Shown: one piece after another, positions 1-8,108 of the stretch
Position numbering within the stretch: the first letter of the stretch is position 1
Layout of the letters: each line of letters opens with the position of its first letter
NCBI GenBank assembly: GCA_009930275.1
Contig: RZYP01000026.1
Span: forward strand, 1 to 19,764
Direction: 5' to 3'
Source of the DNA: Negativicutes bacterium
GTDB lineage: Bacteria; Bacillota_C; Negativicutes; Acidaminococcales; Acidaminococcaceae
Length of the DNA stretch: 19,764 nt
Position numbers and translations under genes: made by a program
The notes under the pieces: generated by a model
Seen by the model: the letters and a program-made list of their open reading frames with translations, nothing else
Database searches by the model: none
Told to the model about the DNA's origin: nothing

Positions 1-893
<893 letters not shown>

Positions 894-897
<4 letters not shown>

Positions 898-1463
898 AAC
901 AACTTCACTTCCATCTGCGCCAGCATTTGGTAGAGCCTAGCCAAAGGCAAACCAACAACATTATTATAGCAGCCCTCTATGGCTTCAACAAAAAGGGCAC
1001 CGTAGCCTTGAATTCCATAGGCACCAGCCTTATCCAAAGGCTCACCTGTCGAAATGTAGGCATCAATTTCGTCTGGAGCTAACTGCCGGAAACGCACAGC
1101 AGTAGTCACCGTTTCGATAAGTTCTCTCCCTTGGTGAAAAACCGCAACGCCCGTAATAACTTTGTGCTCTCTGCCCGACAAGGTGATAAGCATTCTTTTC
1201 GCATCTTCCTCGTCACGTGGTTTGCCTATCACTTTATTATCTAAGACAACTACCGTGTCAGCGGCAATTATAATATCATCCTTCGCACACTCTGACAAAA
1301 TATCGCGGCCTTTGCCCAGCGCATTTGTTCTTACCATTAGCTCTGCAGAGATATTATTGCCCTCGACTTCGTTAAAATTACTTGGTCGGACATCGGCCAG
1401 AATACCGATTTGAGCTAACAGCGTCAGCCTGCGCGGAGACGCGGACGCCAAAACAAAACGCAT
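894..1463 (-). CDS. maf: Maf family nucleoside triphosphate pyrophosphatase
   Basis: Maf proteins hydrolyse non-canonical or excess nucleoside triphosphates (typically dTTP/UTP or modified pyrimidines) to monophosphate plus pyrophosphate, and affect septum formation. The 189-residue product has the N-terminal ASASPRR motif (6-12), the catalytic aspartate in AADTVV (D69), GKPRD (80-84) and the LSGREHKVITGVAV segment (95-108). An in-frame ATG at 1472 lies directly against GGGAG (1473-1477), leaving no spacing. The ATG at 1463 has that same GGGAG at a nine-base spacing and gives the family-typical start MRFVLASASPRR, so I use 1463. The stop overlaps the possible TTG start of radC. The gene lies 28 bases after the DUF4321 gene. 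The family is clear; the substrate subclass (dTTP/UTP versus m7GTP) was not resolved. Confidence 0.94.
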
Positions 1464-1491
1464 AACTTTCATCTCCCAATTCTCTTAGCGG

Positions 1492-1758
1492 CTAAATACG
1501 GTCAAATAGAAATAGTGCGATCATCATGCCCAAAATACTGACAAGATTAGGTCTGAAGTCAAAGCCGGCAGTAATTTTCATAACATAGAAATCAAGAGTT
1601 GAAGGTGGAACAGTAAAAACTTCATATTTTTGCACCAAAAATTTCGTGCTTTCTCCAAAGAACTGCGTAGTTTGCAGTATATCTCCAACCAAGCCGCCCA
1701 CAATAGCGCCAGTGACAATAAACAAAAAGAAAACTATGCCCCTTTTGCGACGTAACAC
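1492..1758 (-). CDS. DUF4321 family small membrane protein
   Basis: This small protein has an N-terminal membrane helix (GIVFFLFIVTGAIVGGLVGD) and a C-terminal hydrophobic helix (NLVSILGMMIALFLFDRI). Between them is a segment with PPSTLDFYVMKITAGFDFRPN. That layout is what I know of the DUF4321 family, which sits upstream of maf/radC/mreB in many Firmicutes; its function is unknown. The open frame runs up to a TTG at 1803, but that codon has no ribosome site and would lie only about 15 bases after the predicted transcription start. The GTG at 1758 is preceded by GGGGGG six bases upstream and gives 88 residues, so I prefer it. It is the first gene of the operon running to mreB. Confidence 0.78.
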   Translation of the reverse strand: MLRRKRGIVFFLFIVTGAIVGGLVGDILQTTQFFGESTKFLVQKYEVFTVPPSTLDFYVMKITAGFDFRPNLVSILGMMIALFLFDRI

Positions 1759-1824
1759 CCTGATCCCCCCATTACACCTTTTTTTGCCCTCATATTTAGT
1801 CAATTGCCCAATAAGCCAATATAT

Positions 1825-1833
1825 ATTATACCA
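1825..1833 (-). promoter_or_regulatory. Extended -10 promoter for the DUF4321-maf-radC-mreB operon
   Basis: On the minus strand the sequence TGG-TATAAT (extended -10 pattern TGN-TATAAT) occupies 1833-1825, in a very AT-rich stretch. No good -35 is seen at 16-18 bases, which is tolerated by extended -10 promoters. Transcription would start near 1818, about 60 bases before the GTG at 1758. This is pattern-based prediction only. Confidence 0.5.
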
Positions 1834-1983
1834 AATTTATCTAAGTATTAATACCAATATGTAAGAGAATTGTATGACAAAACTGTAAAATGCCAGGTCA
1901 TCCAATAACCCACTAAATAACAATTGGATTATCTGCAGTAATAAATCTATTAGAAAGTAAAACTGCTATTATATTTAAAACTT

Positions 1984-2020
1984 TAAAAGGGATTAGCGGA
2001 GTATCCGCTAATCCCTTTTA
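1984..2020 (-). terminator. Rho-independent terminator after the CaiB-type CoA-transferase gene
   Basis: A perfect 17-bp stem (1984-2000 pairing with 2004-2020) encloses a three-base loop. On the minus strand it is followed by AAGTTTTAAATATAATA, a usable T-rich tail. It lies 14 bases after the stop at 2034 and separates this gene from the housekeeping operon. The symmetric A/T flanks could let it act in both directions. Confidence 0.85.
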
Positions 2021-2033
2021 CGCTAATTAAACA

Positions 2034-3215
2034 TCAAATAGCCTTTTTCGTGCGCAAATCTTCGATTTCTTCTTGACTTAGGCCAAATTCTTTAAGAATT
2101 TCGTCCGTATGTTGGCCGAGAAGCGGTGCCGGTGTATCAATAGCGCCCGGAGTTGCAGACATTTTGATTGGCACTCCAGGAATATGCATCTTACCGGCTA
2201 CAGGATGTTCAATTTCGACAATCATTTCACGGGCCAAAATCTGCGGGTCTGTTACGACCTTGTCGATGGTATTGATCGGAGCACATGGAATGCGCGCCTC
2301 TTCCAACAAAGTCATCCACTCATCAATAGTCTTTTTCTTCAATTCTTCGTCCAAAATAACCTTCAGCGGTACATGGTTCTTAGTTCTGTCCGCGTTCGTT
2401 ATAAAACGAGGATCGGTTATCAGTTCATCCTTGCCGAGCAAATTGCAAAGTTTTACCCAGATGCGGTCGTTGCCAGCTCCGACAATAAGATAACCATCTT
2501 TAGCGCTAAACGTTTCAAATGGTGTAATTGATGGATGACGGTTACCGATTGGCCCCGGTGCAACTCCGTTTACAAAATAGCGGCTGATGGCGTTCTCAAG
2601 CACTGCTACTTGGCAGTCAAGCATAGCAACATCTATTTTTTGCCCTTCACCCGTCATAGCGCGATGGTAAAGCGCCATCGTCACACCAATGGTTGTAAAA
2701 AGTCCGGCAATAATATCGCCAATCGATGCACCCGGTCTTGTCGGCTCTCCGCCTTCCGGACCAGTGATGCTCATAATACCGCCCATAGCCTGAACAATAA
2801 CATCATAAGCTGGTTTCTGAGCGTATGGGCCTGTAGCTCCAAAGCCCGAACATGCTGCATATATTAATCCAGGGTTAATTTCCTTAAGTACTTCATAACC
2901 AAGACCGAAGCCTTCCATCGTTCCAGGGCGATAATTTTCCAATACTATGTCGGCTTTCGCTACCATTTTTTTAAACAATTCTTTGGCAGCCGGCTCTTTG
3001 AAATTAAGAGTCATTGATTTTTTGTTACGGTTAAGACTCATGAAATAGGCGCTTTCTTTCCCGATAAATGGACCGTAGGCGCGAGAATCATCGCCAACTT
3101 CGGGTTGCTCAATCTTGATAATATCGGCACCAAAATCGCCCATCATCATTGCAGAGTATGGTCCTGCCAAAACACGTGTTAAATCAAGTACAATAAGTTT
3201 TTCCAATGGTTTCAT
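2034..3215 (-). CDS. Family III (CaiB/BaiF) acyl-CoA:carboxylate CoA-transferase
   Basis: This protein moves coenzyme A between an acyl-CoA and a free carboxylic acid through an aspartyl-anhydride intermediate. The 393-residue chain has the family's N-terminal LIVLDLTRVLAGPYSAMMMG, the GADIIKIEQPEVGD nucleotide/CoA region, and the SIGDIIAGL motif. The aspartate of that motif (D167 from this start) is at the position of the catalytic Asp169 of formyl-CoA transferase. The ATG at 3215 is chosen over 3230 because GGAGGTG (3222-3228) stands eight bases upstream. It follows the MatC-like permease on the same strand after a 136-base gap holding a hairpin. The pairing suggests that the acid imported by that permease is activated here, but the substrate cannot be read from sequence: succinate, malonate, oxalate/formate or a carnitine-like acid are all possible. 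The family is certain, the substrate unknown. Confidence 0.92.
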   Translation of the reverse strand: MKPLEKLIVLDLTRVLAGPYSAMMMGDFGADIIKIEQPEVGDDSRAYGPFIGKESAYFMSLNRNKKSMTLNFKEPAAKELFKKMVAKADIVLENYRPGTMEGFGLGYEVLKEINPGLIYAACSGFGATGPYAQKPAYDVIVQAMGGIMSITGPEGGEPTRPGASIGDIIAGLFTTIGVTMALYHRAMTGEGQKIDVAMLDCQVAVLENAISRYFVNGVAPGPIGNRHPSITPFETFSAKDGYLIVGAGNDRIWVKLCNLLGKDELITDPRFITNADRTKNHVPLKVILDEELKKKTIDEWMTLLEEARIPCAPINTIDKVVTDPQILAREMIVEIEHPVAGKMHIPGVPIKMSATPGAIDTPAPLLGQHTDEILKEFGLSQEEIEDLRTKKAI

Positions 3216-3303
3216 GTAAAGCACCTCCAATTATTGATTGAAATATATTGTTGAGACTAAAACGCCCACTAAATAAAATGTGATAGTATCAATATAGCAC
3301 AAC

Positions 3304-3330
3304 GCTCTGCAAGGATTAACCTTGCAGAGC
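3304..3330 (-). terminator. Intercistronic hairpin between the permease and CaiB-type genes
   Basis: An 11-bp perfect stem (GCTCTGCAAGG, 3304-3314, with 3320-3330) has a five-base loop and lies 22 bases after the permease stop. On the minus strand the following bases are GTTGTGCTATATTG, not a run of T, so it is either a weak or partial terminator or an mRNA processing/stability element separating the two genes. Confidence 0.5.
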
Positions 3331-3351
3331 ATCAAAACATTCAATTTTTTA

Positions 3352-4698
3352 TTACAGCCCTAAGACGCCAAAGAAGAAGTAGCAAACCACACCCGAAACA
3401 ACGGACATCGCCAGGCCCCAAAGCAACAATTTGCGGAAAAGCTTGCCCTTATCTTCATGATCGCCCGCCGATGCTATACACAGAGCACCTAATGTAGATA
3501 ATGGCGACGTATCAACCAAGTGAGCACCTACGTTGATGGACGTGATAATTGCAATAGGATCGCCCTTAGTCAGCTCGACAAGGCCTGGCACCATCGGCAG
3601 GAACATCGGCATAACAACGCCCGAAGAGCTGGAATATGCTGATATAACGGCCGGGACGAAACTTACCCAGAAATTAATGGTAACCGGTCCGGAAACGGAG
3701 GCCATAATTTTGACCAAAAAATTCAAGCCGCCTGCTTTATCCATAACGTCAATCAAGACAGACACGCCACAAACCATCATGATAACGCCCCACGGCATTA
3801 CTTTAATAGCAGCCTTGCTGTCTCCTGCGCCCGTAAGCATCAATATACAAGAGAGAACAAAGGAAATCGAACCGACATTAGAAAGCATGTTGGTAAAAGT
3901 CTTTGGCAGTGTACCCTTTATTCCAGGTAAACCGGGAATAACAACTAAAAGTATCAAAAGCGCTATCATACCAAGCGTTAACAGCTGAGACCTGTTGAAG
4001 GGTTCAGGTTTCGGAGCTAATTCGTCGATATTAAGTGTATTGCCTTTTTGATTTTTGATCCAAGCCAAGCCGCCCATTACAAAGAAACCGCCAATATTTA
4101 CAAAGGTTTGCGCAACCTCGGCGTTAAAGTGGATCTTCCACGCCAGCCAGTTTAATGATTCCGGTGGAATTGCGAGTGCGGGGGCTATCTTGGCAATAAT
4201 CCCGTTAGAAATAATACCGGTTGGTGCAAAGGGTGAAAAGGCAGCGCCGTTTGCTGCGCCGACGACAATCAAGGTCATCAGGAATGCCGGCATATTAACG
4301 CGGGTAGCAATAGCCATGGCCACAGGTGCCATTAAGGCGCAACCAGCAATGTTACCAGGTCCGATCGTCGTGATAAAGGTAGTTAAAACGAAAATAATAA
4401 GAGGAATAAGTGCAGTATTTCCTTTGCACAAACGAACCGAATAGGCCGTAAGTTTTTCCATGGTCCCATTTGACTGAGCCATACCGAACAAGAAAGTTAC
4501 TCCGACCAAAATCATAAATAGTGAAAGCGGGAAAGAACCCATAACTTTGGAGCCGGTCAGGTTAGCCCAAATGCCTCCGACCAGGATAGCAAACCCTATC
4601 CCCAAAAAGCCAACATGCAAGTCATCCTTAACACAGCTAATCGCGACCAAGACTACTAAGGCAATAATTGACATCAAAGCAGCTGTTGAAATATCCAT
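3352..4698 (-). CDS. MatC-like / ion-transporter-superfamily carboxylate permease
   Basis: This is a 448-residue, highly hydrophobic protein with about a dozen predicted membrane helices in two halves. The N-terminus (MDISTAALMSIIALVVLVAI, then VGFLGIGFAILVGGIWANL) resembles the MatC N-terminal domain of dicarboxylate/malonate carriers. Each half carries a small-residue motif in a presumed re-entrant loop (TIGPGNIAG about 111-119, and AYSSSSGVVMPMFLP in the C-terminal half), as in the ion-transporter superfamily. The ATG at 4698 has AAGGAGAA at 4708-4715. The CaiB-type CoA-transferase follows on the same strand, so the likely job is uptake of a di- or monocarboxylate destined for CoA activation. 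It is not closely similar in sequence to the DASS carrier at 6656-7933, so the two probably serve different substrates or conditions. The superfamily is confident; the substrate is inference. Confidence 0.8.
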   Translation of the reverse strand: MDISTAALMSIIALVVLVAISCVKDDLHVGFLGIGFAILVGGIWANLTGSKVMGSFPLSLFMILVGVTFLFGMAQSNGTMEKLTAYSVRLCKGNTALIPLIIFVLTTFITTIGPGNIAGCALMAPVAMAIATRVNMPAFLMTLIVVGAANGAAFSPFAPTGIISNGIIAKIAPALAIPPESLNWLAWKIHFNAEVAQTFVNIGGFFVMGGLAWIKNQKGNTLNIDELAPKPEPFNRSQLLTLGMIALLILLVVIPGLPGIKGTLPKTFTNMLSNVGSISFVLSCILMLTGAGDSKAAIKVMPWGVIMMVCGVSVLIDVMDKAGGLNFLVKIMASVSGPVTINFWVSFVPAVISAYSSSSGVVMPMFLPMVPGLVELTKGDPIAIITSINVGAHLVDTSPLSTLGALCIASAGDHEDKGKLFRKLLLWGLAMSVVSGVVCYFFFGVLGL

Positions 4699-4715
4699 GG
4701 TAATCGCTTCTCCTT

Positions 4716-5124
4716 ACTTATATTAAATTATGTGCACTATATAACTAACGCGTCTTCATTTCTTAATACAAAGTAATAATTTTCACTGGCTGAGATGAAA
4801 TAAATATGTTGAAGGATTTTGGACCTTACTGCTAAAATGCACGCTGGTCGCTTGTTTGTGGATTTCTGTTGTATGAACCTGCATGTGATGATATTATTCG
4901 AAAGTAGACAGGATGGCAAATTGATCAGTAAGCCCCAATAATTGGTGTTGCTTAAACGCTTACCTTTGGATTGCTGTTAAGAAGACACCCCCTCTTTTGT
5001 TAAATACCATAGAACCATGCACCGTCGATAATTATCGCCCATCTCAGCAAAGTCTTGCAAAATCATATGTAATTAAACTTTTTTAGATATGATCGAAGAA
5101 AATATAAAAGTTCTTAACCAATCA
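4716..5124. other. Gene-free AT-rich stretch upstream of the MatC-like permease
   Basis: About 410 bases lie between the RseC-like gene and the permease. The only minus-strand open frame (4737-4919) begins with TTG, lacks a ribosome site and has no recognisable content. Visible elements are a weak AT-rich inverted repeat (ATCATAT at 5062-5068 with ATATGAT at 5087-5093), which might help end the upstream operon, and short palindromes (CCAATAATTGG near 4935-4946, GATAATTATC near 5026-5035) of the size of regulator sites. The permease promoter should be here, but I could not pick out a convincing -35/-10 pair. Confidence 0.5.
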
Positions 5125-5517
5125 TTAATAAATAATGTTAACTATAACCGGTTGCTGGCCTTTTCTTACAGCATCCCTACGAAATATGCCTGTATAGGTA
5201 GTACCCATGTATAGCCAAATAAGCGTACTGCCGGCAATTGTATAAATAGTATCCCAGGCAAAATAGGCAGCGATAACTTTGCCGAAGGATGCTCCAGCCA
5301 GAGCAAAAAGTACAGGCAAACTATAAATAATCTTCTGCGCTTTCTTTTTGTCAAGTTCCTGCATTTCGATTTCCACCATCATACCCACTTTGGCGTCAAT
5401 CTTATTCCAGCAATCCATATACTTAGGCAGGTTTTTCGTTTCACTATTTATCTGGTCTATTTTAACTTTTGCCCTCTCGCCCTTGCGCTCTAAAATTACG
5501 CCTTTAATTTCAGGCAC
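5125..5517 (-). CDS. RseC/MucC-like two-helix membrane protein
   Basis: The 130-residue product has a soluble N-terminal part (GVILERKGERAKVKIDQ..., about 1-60) rich in charged residues. Two membrane helices follow (about 64-86 and 90-110), then a short basic tail. This arrangement, including the KVGMMVEIEMQ segment just before the helices, resembles the RseC/MucC (SoxR-reducing complex) family, often found near Rnf or redox genes. The multi-cysteine pattern of classical RseC is missing: only one cysteine (in MDCW) is present. The start is GTG at 5517, fixed by GGAGGAG eight bases upstream. It ends a three-gene set of small membrane proteins and follows its neighbour by 28 bases. Function is not established, and the family call is moderate. 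Confidence 0.6.
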   Translation of the reverse strand: MPEIKGVILERKGERAKVKIDQINSETKNLPKYMDCWNKIDAKVGMMVEIEMQELDKKKAQKIIYSLPVLFALAGASFGKVIAAYFAWDTIYTIAGSTLIWLYMGTTYTGIFRRDAVRKGQQPVIVNIIY

Positions 5518-5545
5518 GATCTCAACTCCTCCGGATCAACTATGC

Positions 5546-5821
5546 TTAATATGCAAATACGTAAAAATAACCAATACCGAAAATTACTCCATAGATTGCA
5601 AAGAAAACCAAGACTCCTTGCCAGCATATGGGGTAACCAAAGTTAATGTATTCTCCTAAAAATCCTTTTCTGTTAAAAAAGGTTTGCTTCGTACGGCGCT
5701 TAAACCATTTCATTTTGTTCTCCGTACCTATGGCTTTGGCAATAGCAAAAATATACGCAAAGGATACAAAGAAAACTTGCAAAATTCTACTGGTTGTTTC
5801 TACACTGCTAACTTCTACCAT
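5546..5821 (-). CDS. Hypothetical two-helix membrane protein
   Basis: I do not recognise this 91-residue protein. It has a hydrophobic helix at about residues 12-32 (ILQVFFVSFAYIFAIAKAIG). A basic loop follows (KMKWFKRRTKQTFFNRKGFLG, about 36-56), then a second long hydrophobic segment to the C-terminus (about 66-91). The positive loop suggests the connection is cytoplasmic, with both ends outside. It is judged real because GGAGGTG stands nine bases before the ATG at 5821, it sits tightly between two other membrane-protein genes on the same strand (54 and 28 bases away), and no better frame exists here. Confidence 0.65.
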   Translation of the reverse strand: MVEVSSVETTSRILQVFFVSFAYIFAIAKAIGTENKMKWFKRRTKQTFFNRKGFLGEYINFGYPICWQGVLVFFAIYGVIFGIGYFYVFAY

Positions 5822-5875
5822 AAAATTACACCTCCTGCAATCTGGACAAATATTTTTTTTTATTTATTTCTAAAC

Positions 5876-6370
5876 TCAGGAAAAATTCAAAAATTTACCT
5901 GGCATGAGTTTTCGAAGCTCGCGCATAAAACGATCGCTCCCTTTGAATATTACCGCAGCAAGATGCTTTTTCTCCCTGAAAACCAACAAGCGTTGTGGAT
6001 GAGGATCCACAGAAGAAAAGCGGTGGATATAATGGGTGATTTTCGTCTTTTTGAAGAAACTGCGGACATATTGATTAGTAAAACTCTCTGTATCGTCGAG
6101 GTTAACAACATAAGTCCGTTTGTATCCAAAGCCATGACTAACAATTTTAAACTCGTTTTCCGTCAGAATATATGTATACTTGAAAAGGCACCGCCAAAAC
6201 CAAAGACCCAAAAAAAGAATACTGTAACCCCATCCTAGGATATTGGGTTTCCCTAAAGCAAAAGTATTATAACCCTCATAAAAAAAAGAAACCGCAATCA
6301 AAAACAATGCGCCAAACATATACAATCTTCTCTCCGAACTGACAGAAGATTCTTCTCTATAAATCTCCAC
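5876..6370 (-). CDS. Hypothetical membrane protein with PH-like cytoplasmic tail
   Basis: I do not recognise a named family. The protein has a short polar N-terminus, two membrane helices (about 17-36 and 43-62) and a soluble tail of roughly 100 residues. The tail contains YILTENEFKIVSHGFGYKRT..., a beta-rich pattern like the bacterial PH (bPH/YcxB-like) domains that follow two helices in many small membrane proteins. An ATG at 6388 is in frame, but GGAGG at 6380-6384 overlaps it and lies nine bases before a GTG at 6370, so I take GTG (164 residues). It is the first gene of the three-gene operon and is followed 54 bases later by the next one. The PH-like call is weak; the coding call is good. 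Confidence 0.65.
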   Translation of the reverse strand: MEIYREESSVSSERRLYMFGALFLIAVSFFYEGYNTFALGKPNILGWGYSILFLGLWFWRCLFKYTYILTENEFKIVSHGFGYKRTYVVNLDDTESFTNQYVRSFFKKTKITHYIHRFSSVDPHPQRLLVFREKKHLAAVIFKGSDRFMRELRKLMPGKFLNFS

Positions 6371-6471
6371 CCAATAATCCCTCCGCATATATAGTGCAAA
6401 TAAAAAGGCCTATACGAATCAAAATTAAAAGATGCACATAGGCTATATTGCTGACAAACAACTTTTATACT

Positions 6472-6480
6472 ATTATAGCA
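6472..6480 (-). promoter_or_regulatory. Extended -10 promoter for the three-gene membrane-protein operon
   Basis: The minus strand reads TGC-TATAAT at 6480-6472, an extended -10 pattern, in the gap between the DASS terminator and the first gene. No strong -35 is present. The start of transcription would be near 6465, giving a leader of about 95 bases. Predicted from pattern only. Confidence 0.45.
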
Positions 6481-6571
6481 AATTACAAAGCAGATTGATA
6501 CAGTCTCTTGGTAAATCCCAACTAAAAGATTTTGCAATGGAAGCATTCGTGACTGTTAATGCAGTTAAAAA

Positions 6572-6619
6572 TAAGGAGCTGCCAAAACAGATTTAAACCT
6601 GTTAAAAGACAGCTCCTTA
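6572..6619 (-). terminator. Rho-independent terminator after the DASS carrier gene
   Basis: TAAGGAGCTG (6572-6581) pairs with CAGCTCCTTA (6610-6619), and an inner AACAG/CTGTT pair extends the structure. On the minus strand the stem is followed by TTTTTAACTG, a T-tract. It lies 37 bases after the DASS stop and should close the succinate cluster. Confidence 0.8.
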
Positions 6620-6655
6620 ATTTCACCACTATTTTATTTAACTAAAACAGTAATA

Positions 6656-7933
6656 TTATTTACCTGGGAAGAACGGCCAAGCAATTGGAATGACGATGAT
6701 ACAAACGATGAAGGATACAATAACAAGACCAGTACCAGCCTTCACGTAATCCATGAATTTGTATCCGCCAGGTCCAAGAACCAAAGTGTTAGGCGGTGTA
6801 CCTACAGGAGTAGCAAATGCGCAAGAAGCAGCCATAGCAATAGCCATCAAAACAGCTTTAGGATCAGCACCCAATTGTTTGGAAATTGCAATACCGATTG
6901 GGCACAACAACGCAGCGGAAGCTGTGTTAGACATGAACTGCGTCAAGGTAACTGACAGAATGAACAGAATTGCAGTAACAAGCAACGGTGAAGGAGTACC
7001 ACCCATGAAACCAACTGTCCATTGAGCAATCAACTTGCCAGCTCCTGTTACATCCATAGCCTTGGAAACAGGCATCATGCCGGCAAACAAGAAGATGGTA
7101 ACCCAGTCAATAGATTGATAAGCTTGTTTTTCAGTCAAGCAGCCAGTCAAAACAGCAACAATAGCGCCGATGATAGCTGCCATTTCAAGAGTTATCCATT
7201 TGAAGTTCATAGCCATAACAAGAACAACAACAATAAGAATTCCTGCTGCAATATATTGTTTGCTAGCGCTTGTAGCTGAAGCTTCAATTTCTTGTTCAAT
7301 CTCCTGGTCAGCAGCAAGCTCTACCTTAGGTAATAAATGTTTACCAATAAACATCATGTAAAGAATACCAGCAATGGTAAGAGGAATACCAGCTTTAGCA
7401 TATTCAAAGAAACCAAAGGAACTTTGAATGCCAGCAGCCTGCAAAGCACCGTTAGCAATAATATTCGGAGGAGTACCAACCATAGTAATGGTACCGCCAA
7501 GGCCAGCGGCAAAAGCCAAAGGCATTAATTGACGGGAAGCAGGAATTTTTGCAGCTGCGCAGATACCAAGAACAACCGGCAGCAAGCAAGCAGAAGTACC
7601 AGTGTTAGAGAGTACGGCGGAAAGCGCTGCGGCAATAAGCATAATACCGAACATCAATCTGTTTTCGCCAGTACCTGAGATTTTTACAACGCCGGCACCA
7701 ATCTTTTGTGCGAGTCCGGTGTGGAACATAGCTGCGCCGACAACAAACATACCGGCAAACAATACAACTGTAGAATTAGAGAGACCGGAAAAAACAGTCT
7801 TAATAGGAATAAAACCGAGAAGACCGCTGGCGATTGCGCCGCCCATAGCTGTAACAGCCAAAGGGATCATTTCAGTAACAAAGAATAGTGCGATAACAGC
7901 CAACATGATAAGACATTTTACTGCAGGTGTCAT
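6656..7933 (-). CDS. DASS/SLC13-family Na+-coupled dicarboxylate carrier, probable succinate importer
   Basis: DASS (INDY-type) carriers bring C4-dicarboxylates into the cytoplasm with Na+. The 425-residue protein shows the inverted-repeat signature twice: LSNTGTSACLLPV (SNT at 109-111) followed by VGTPPN (152-157), and MSNTASAALLCPIG (SNT at 335-337) followed by VGTPPN (377-382). These are the substrate/Na+-binding SNT and GTPPN motifs. A charged linker rich in Glu/Ala (about 204-224) joins the two halves. The ATG at 7933 has AAGGAGG at 7942-7948. It lies directly after mmdB and has its own putative promoter. Next to a full succinate decarboxylation pathway, succinate is the natural substrate (inference); fumarate or malate transport, or export, cannot be excluded. 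The Na+ gradient made by the decarboxylase could drive this uptake. Confidence 0.9.
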   Translation of the reverse strand: MTPAVKCLIMLAVIALFFVTEMIPLAVTAMGGAIASGLLGFIPIKTVFSGLSNSTVVLFAGMFVVGAAMFHTGLAQKIGAGVVKISGTGENRLMFGIMLIAAALSAVLSNTGTSACLLPVVLGICAAAKIPASRQLMPLAFAAGLGGTITMVGTPPNIIANGALQAAGIQSSFGFFEYAKAGIPLTIAGILYMMFIGKHLLPKVELAADQEIEQEIEASATSASKQYIAAGILIVVVLVMAMNFKWITLEMAAIIGAIVAVLTGCLTEKQAYQSIDWVTIFLFAGMMPVSKAMDVTGAGKLIAQWTVGFMGGTPSPLLVTAILFILSVTLTQFMSNTASAALLCPIGIAISKQLGADPKAVLMAIAMAASCAFATPVGTPPNTLVLGPGGYKFMDYVKAGTGLVIVSFIVCIIVIPIAWPFFPGK

Positions 7934-8002
7934 AATTCATCCTCCTTTTTTTGTGGGCAAAATTTATGTTGAATCAATCAGAGGATCTGAACTCAATATA
8001 TC

Positions 8003-8032
8003 CTTATAGAGCCTGCTAACCCTGCTGATCAA
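8003..8032 (-). promoter_or_regulatory. Putative sigma-70 promoter for the DASS carrier gene
   Basis: On the minus strand TTGATC (8032-8027) and TATAAG (8008-8003) are separated by 18 bases, close to the TTGACA/TATAAT consensus. The start would be near 7996, about 60 bases upstream of the ATG. This would let the carrier be expressed separately from, as well as together with, the mmd genes. Prediction only. Confidence 0.5.
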
Positions 8033-8049
8033 TTAACATCGGGTAATCA

Positions 8050-8080
8050 CGTGGTTACTGCGGCAAGCGCAGCAACCACG
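8050..8080 (-). repeat. Intercistronic hairpin between mmdB and the DASS gene
   Basis: CGTGGTT (8050-8056) pairs with AACCACG (8074-8080), and CTGCG (8058-8062) with CGCAG (8068-8072). One A/C mismatch and a five-base loop leave a 12-bp stem. No T-tract follows on the minus strand (TGATTACCCG), so it is not a standard terminator. It could protect the 3' end of the upstream mRNA or mark a processing site, with the DASS promoter just downstream. Confidence 0.6.
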
Positions 8081-8108
8081 ATGAAACACCATTATAAGTT
8101 CAGCAGAA

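Noticed and set aside
1492..1803. TTG start at 1803 for the DUF4321 gene
   Set aside because: No ribosome site and only about 15 bases from the predicted transcription start; GTG at 1758 has GGGGGG at good spacing.
4737..4919. 60-codon minus-strand open frame
   Set aside because: TTG start, no ribosome site, no recognisable composition; probably chance.
5684..6238. 184-codon plus-strand open frame
   Set aside because: Antisense shadow of two minus-strand genes that have good ribosome sites; no recognisable protein.
6298..6546. 82-codon minus-strand open frame overlapping the PH-like gene
   Set aside because: Overlaps the better supported gene in another frame, crosses the promoter region and has no ribosome site.
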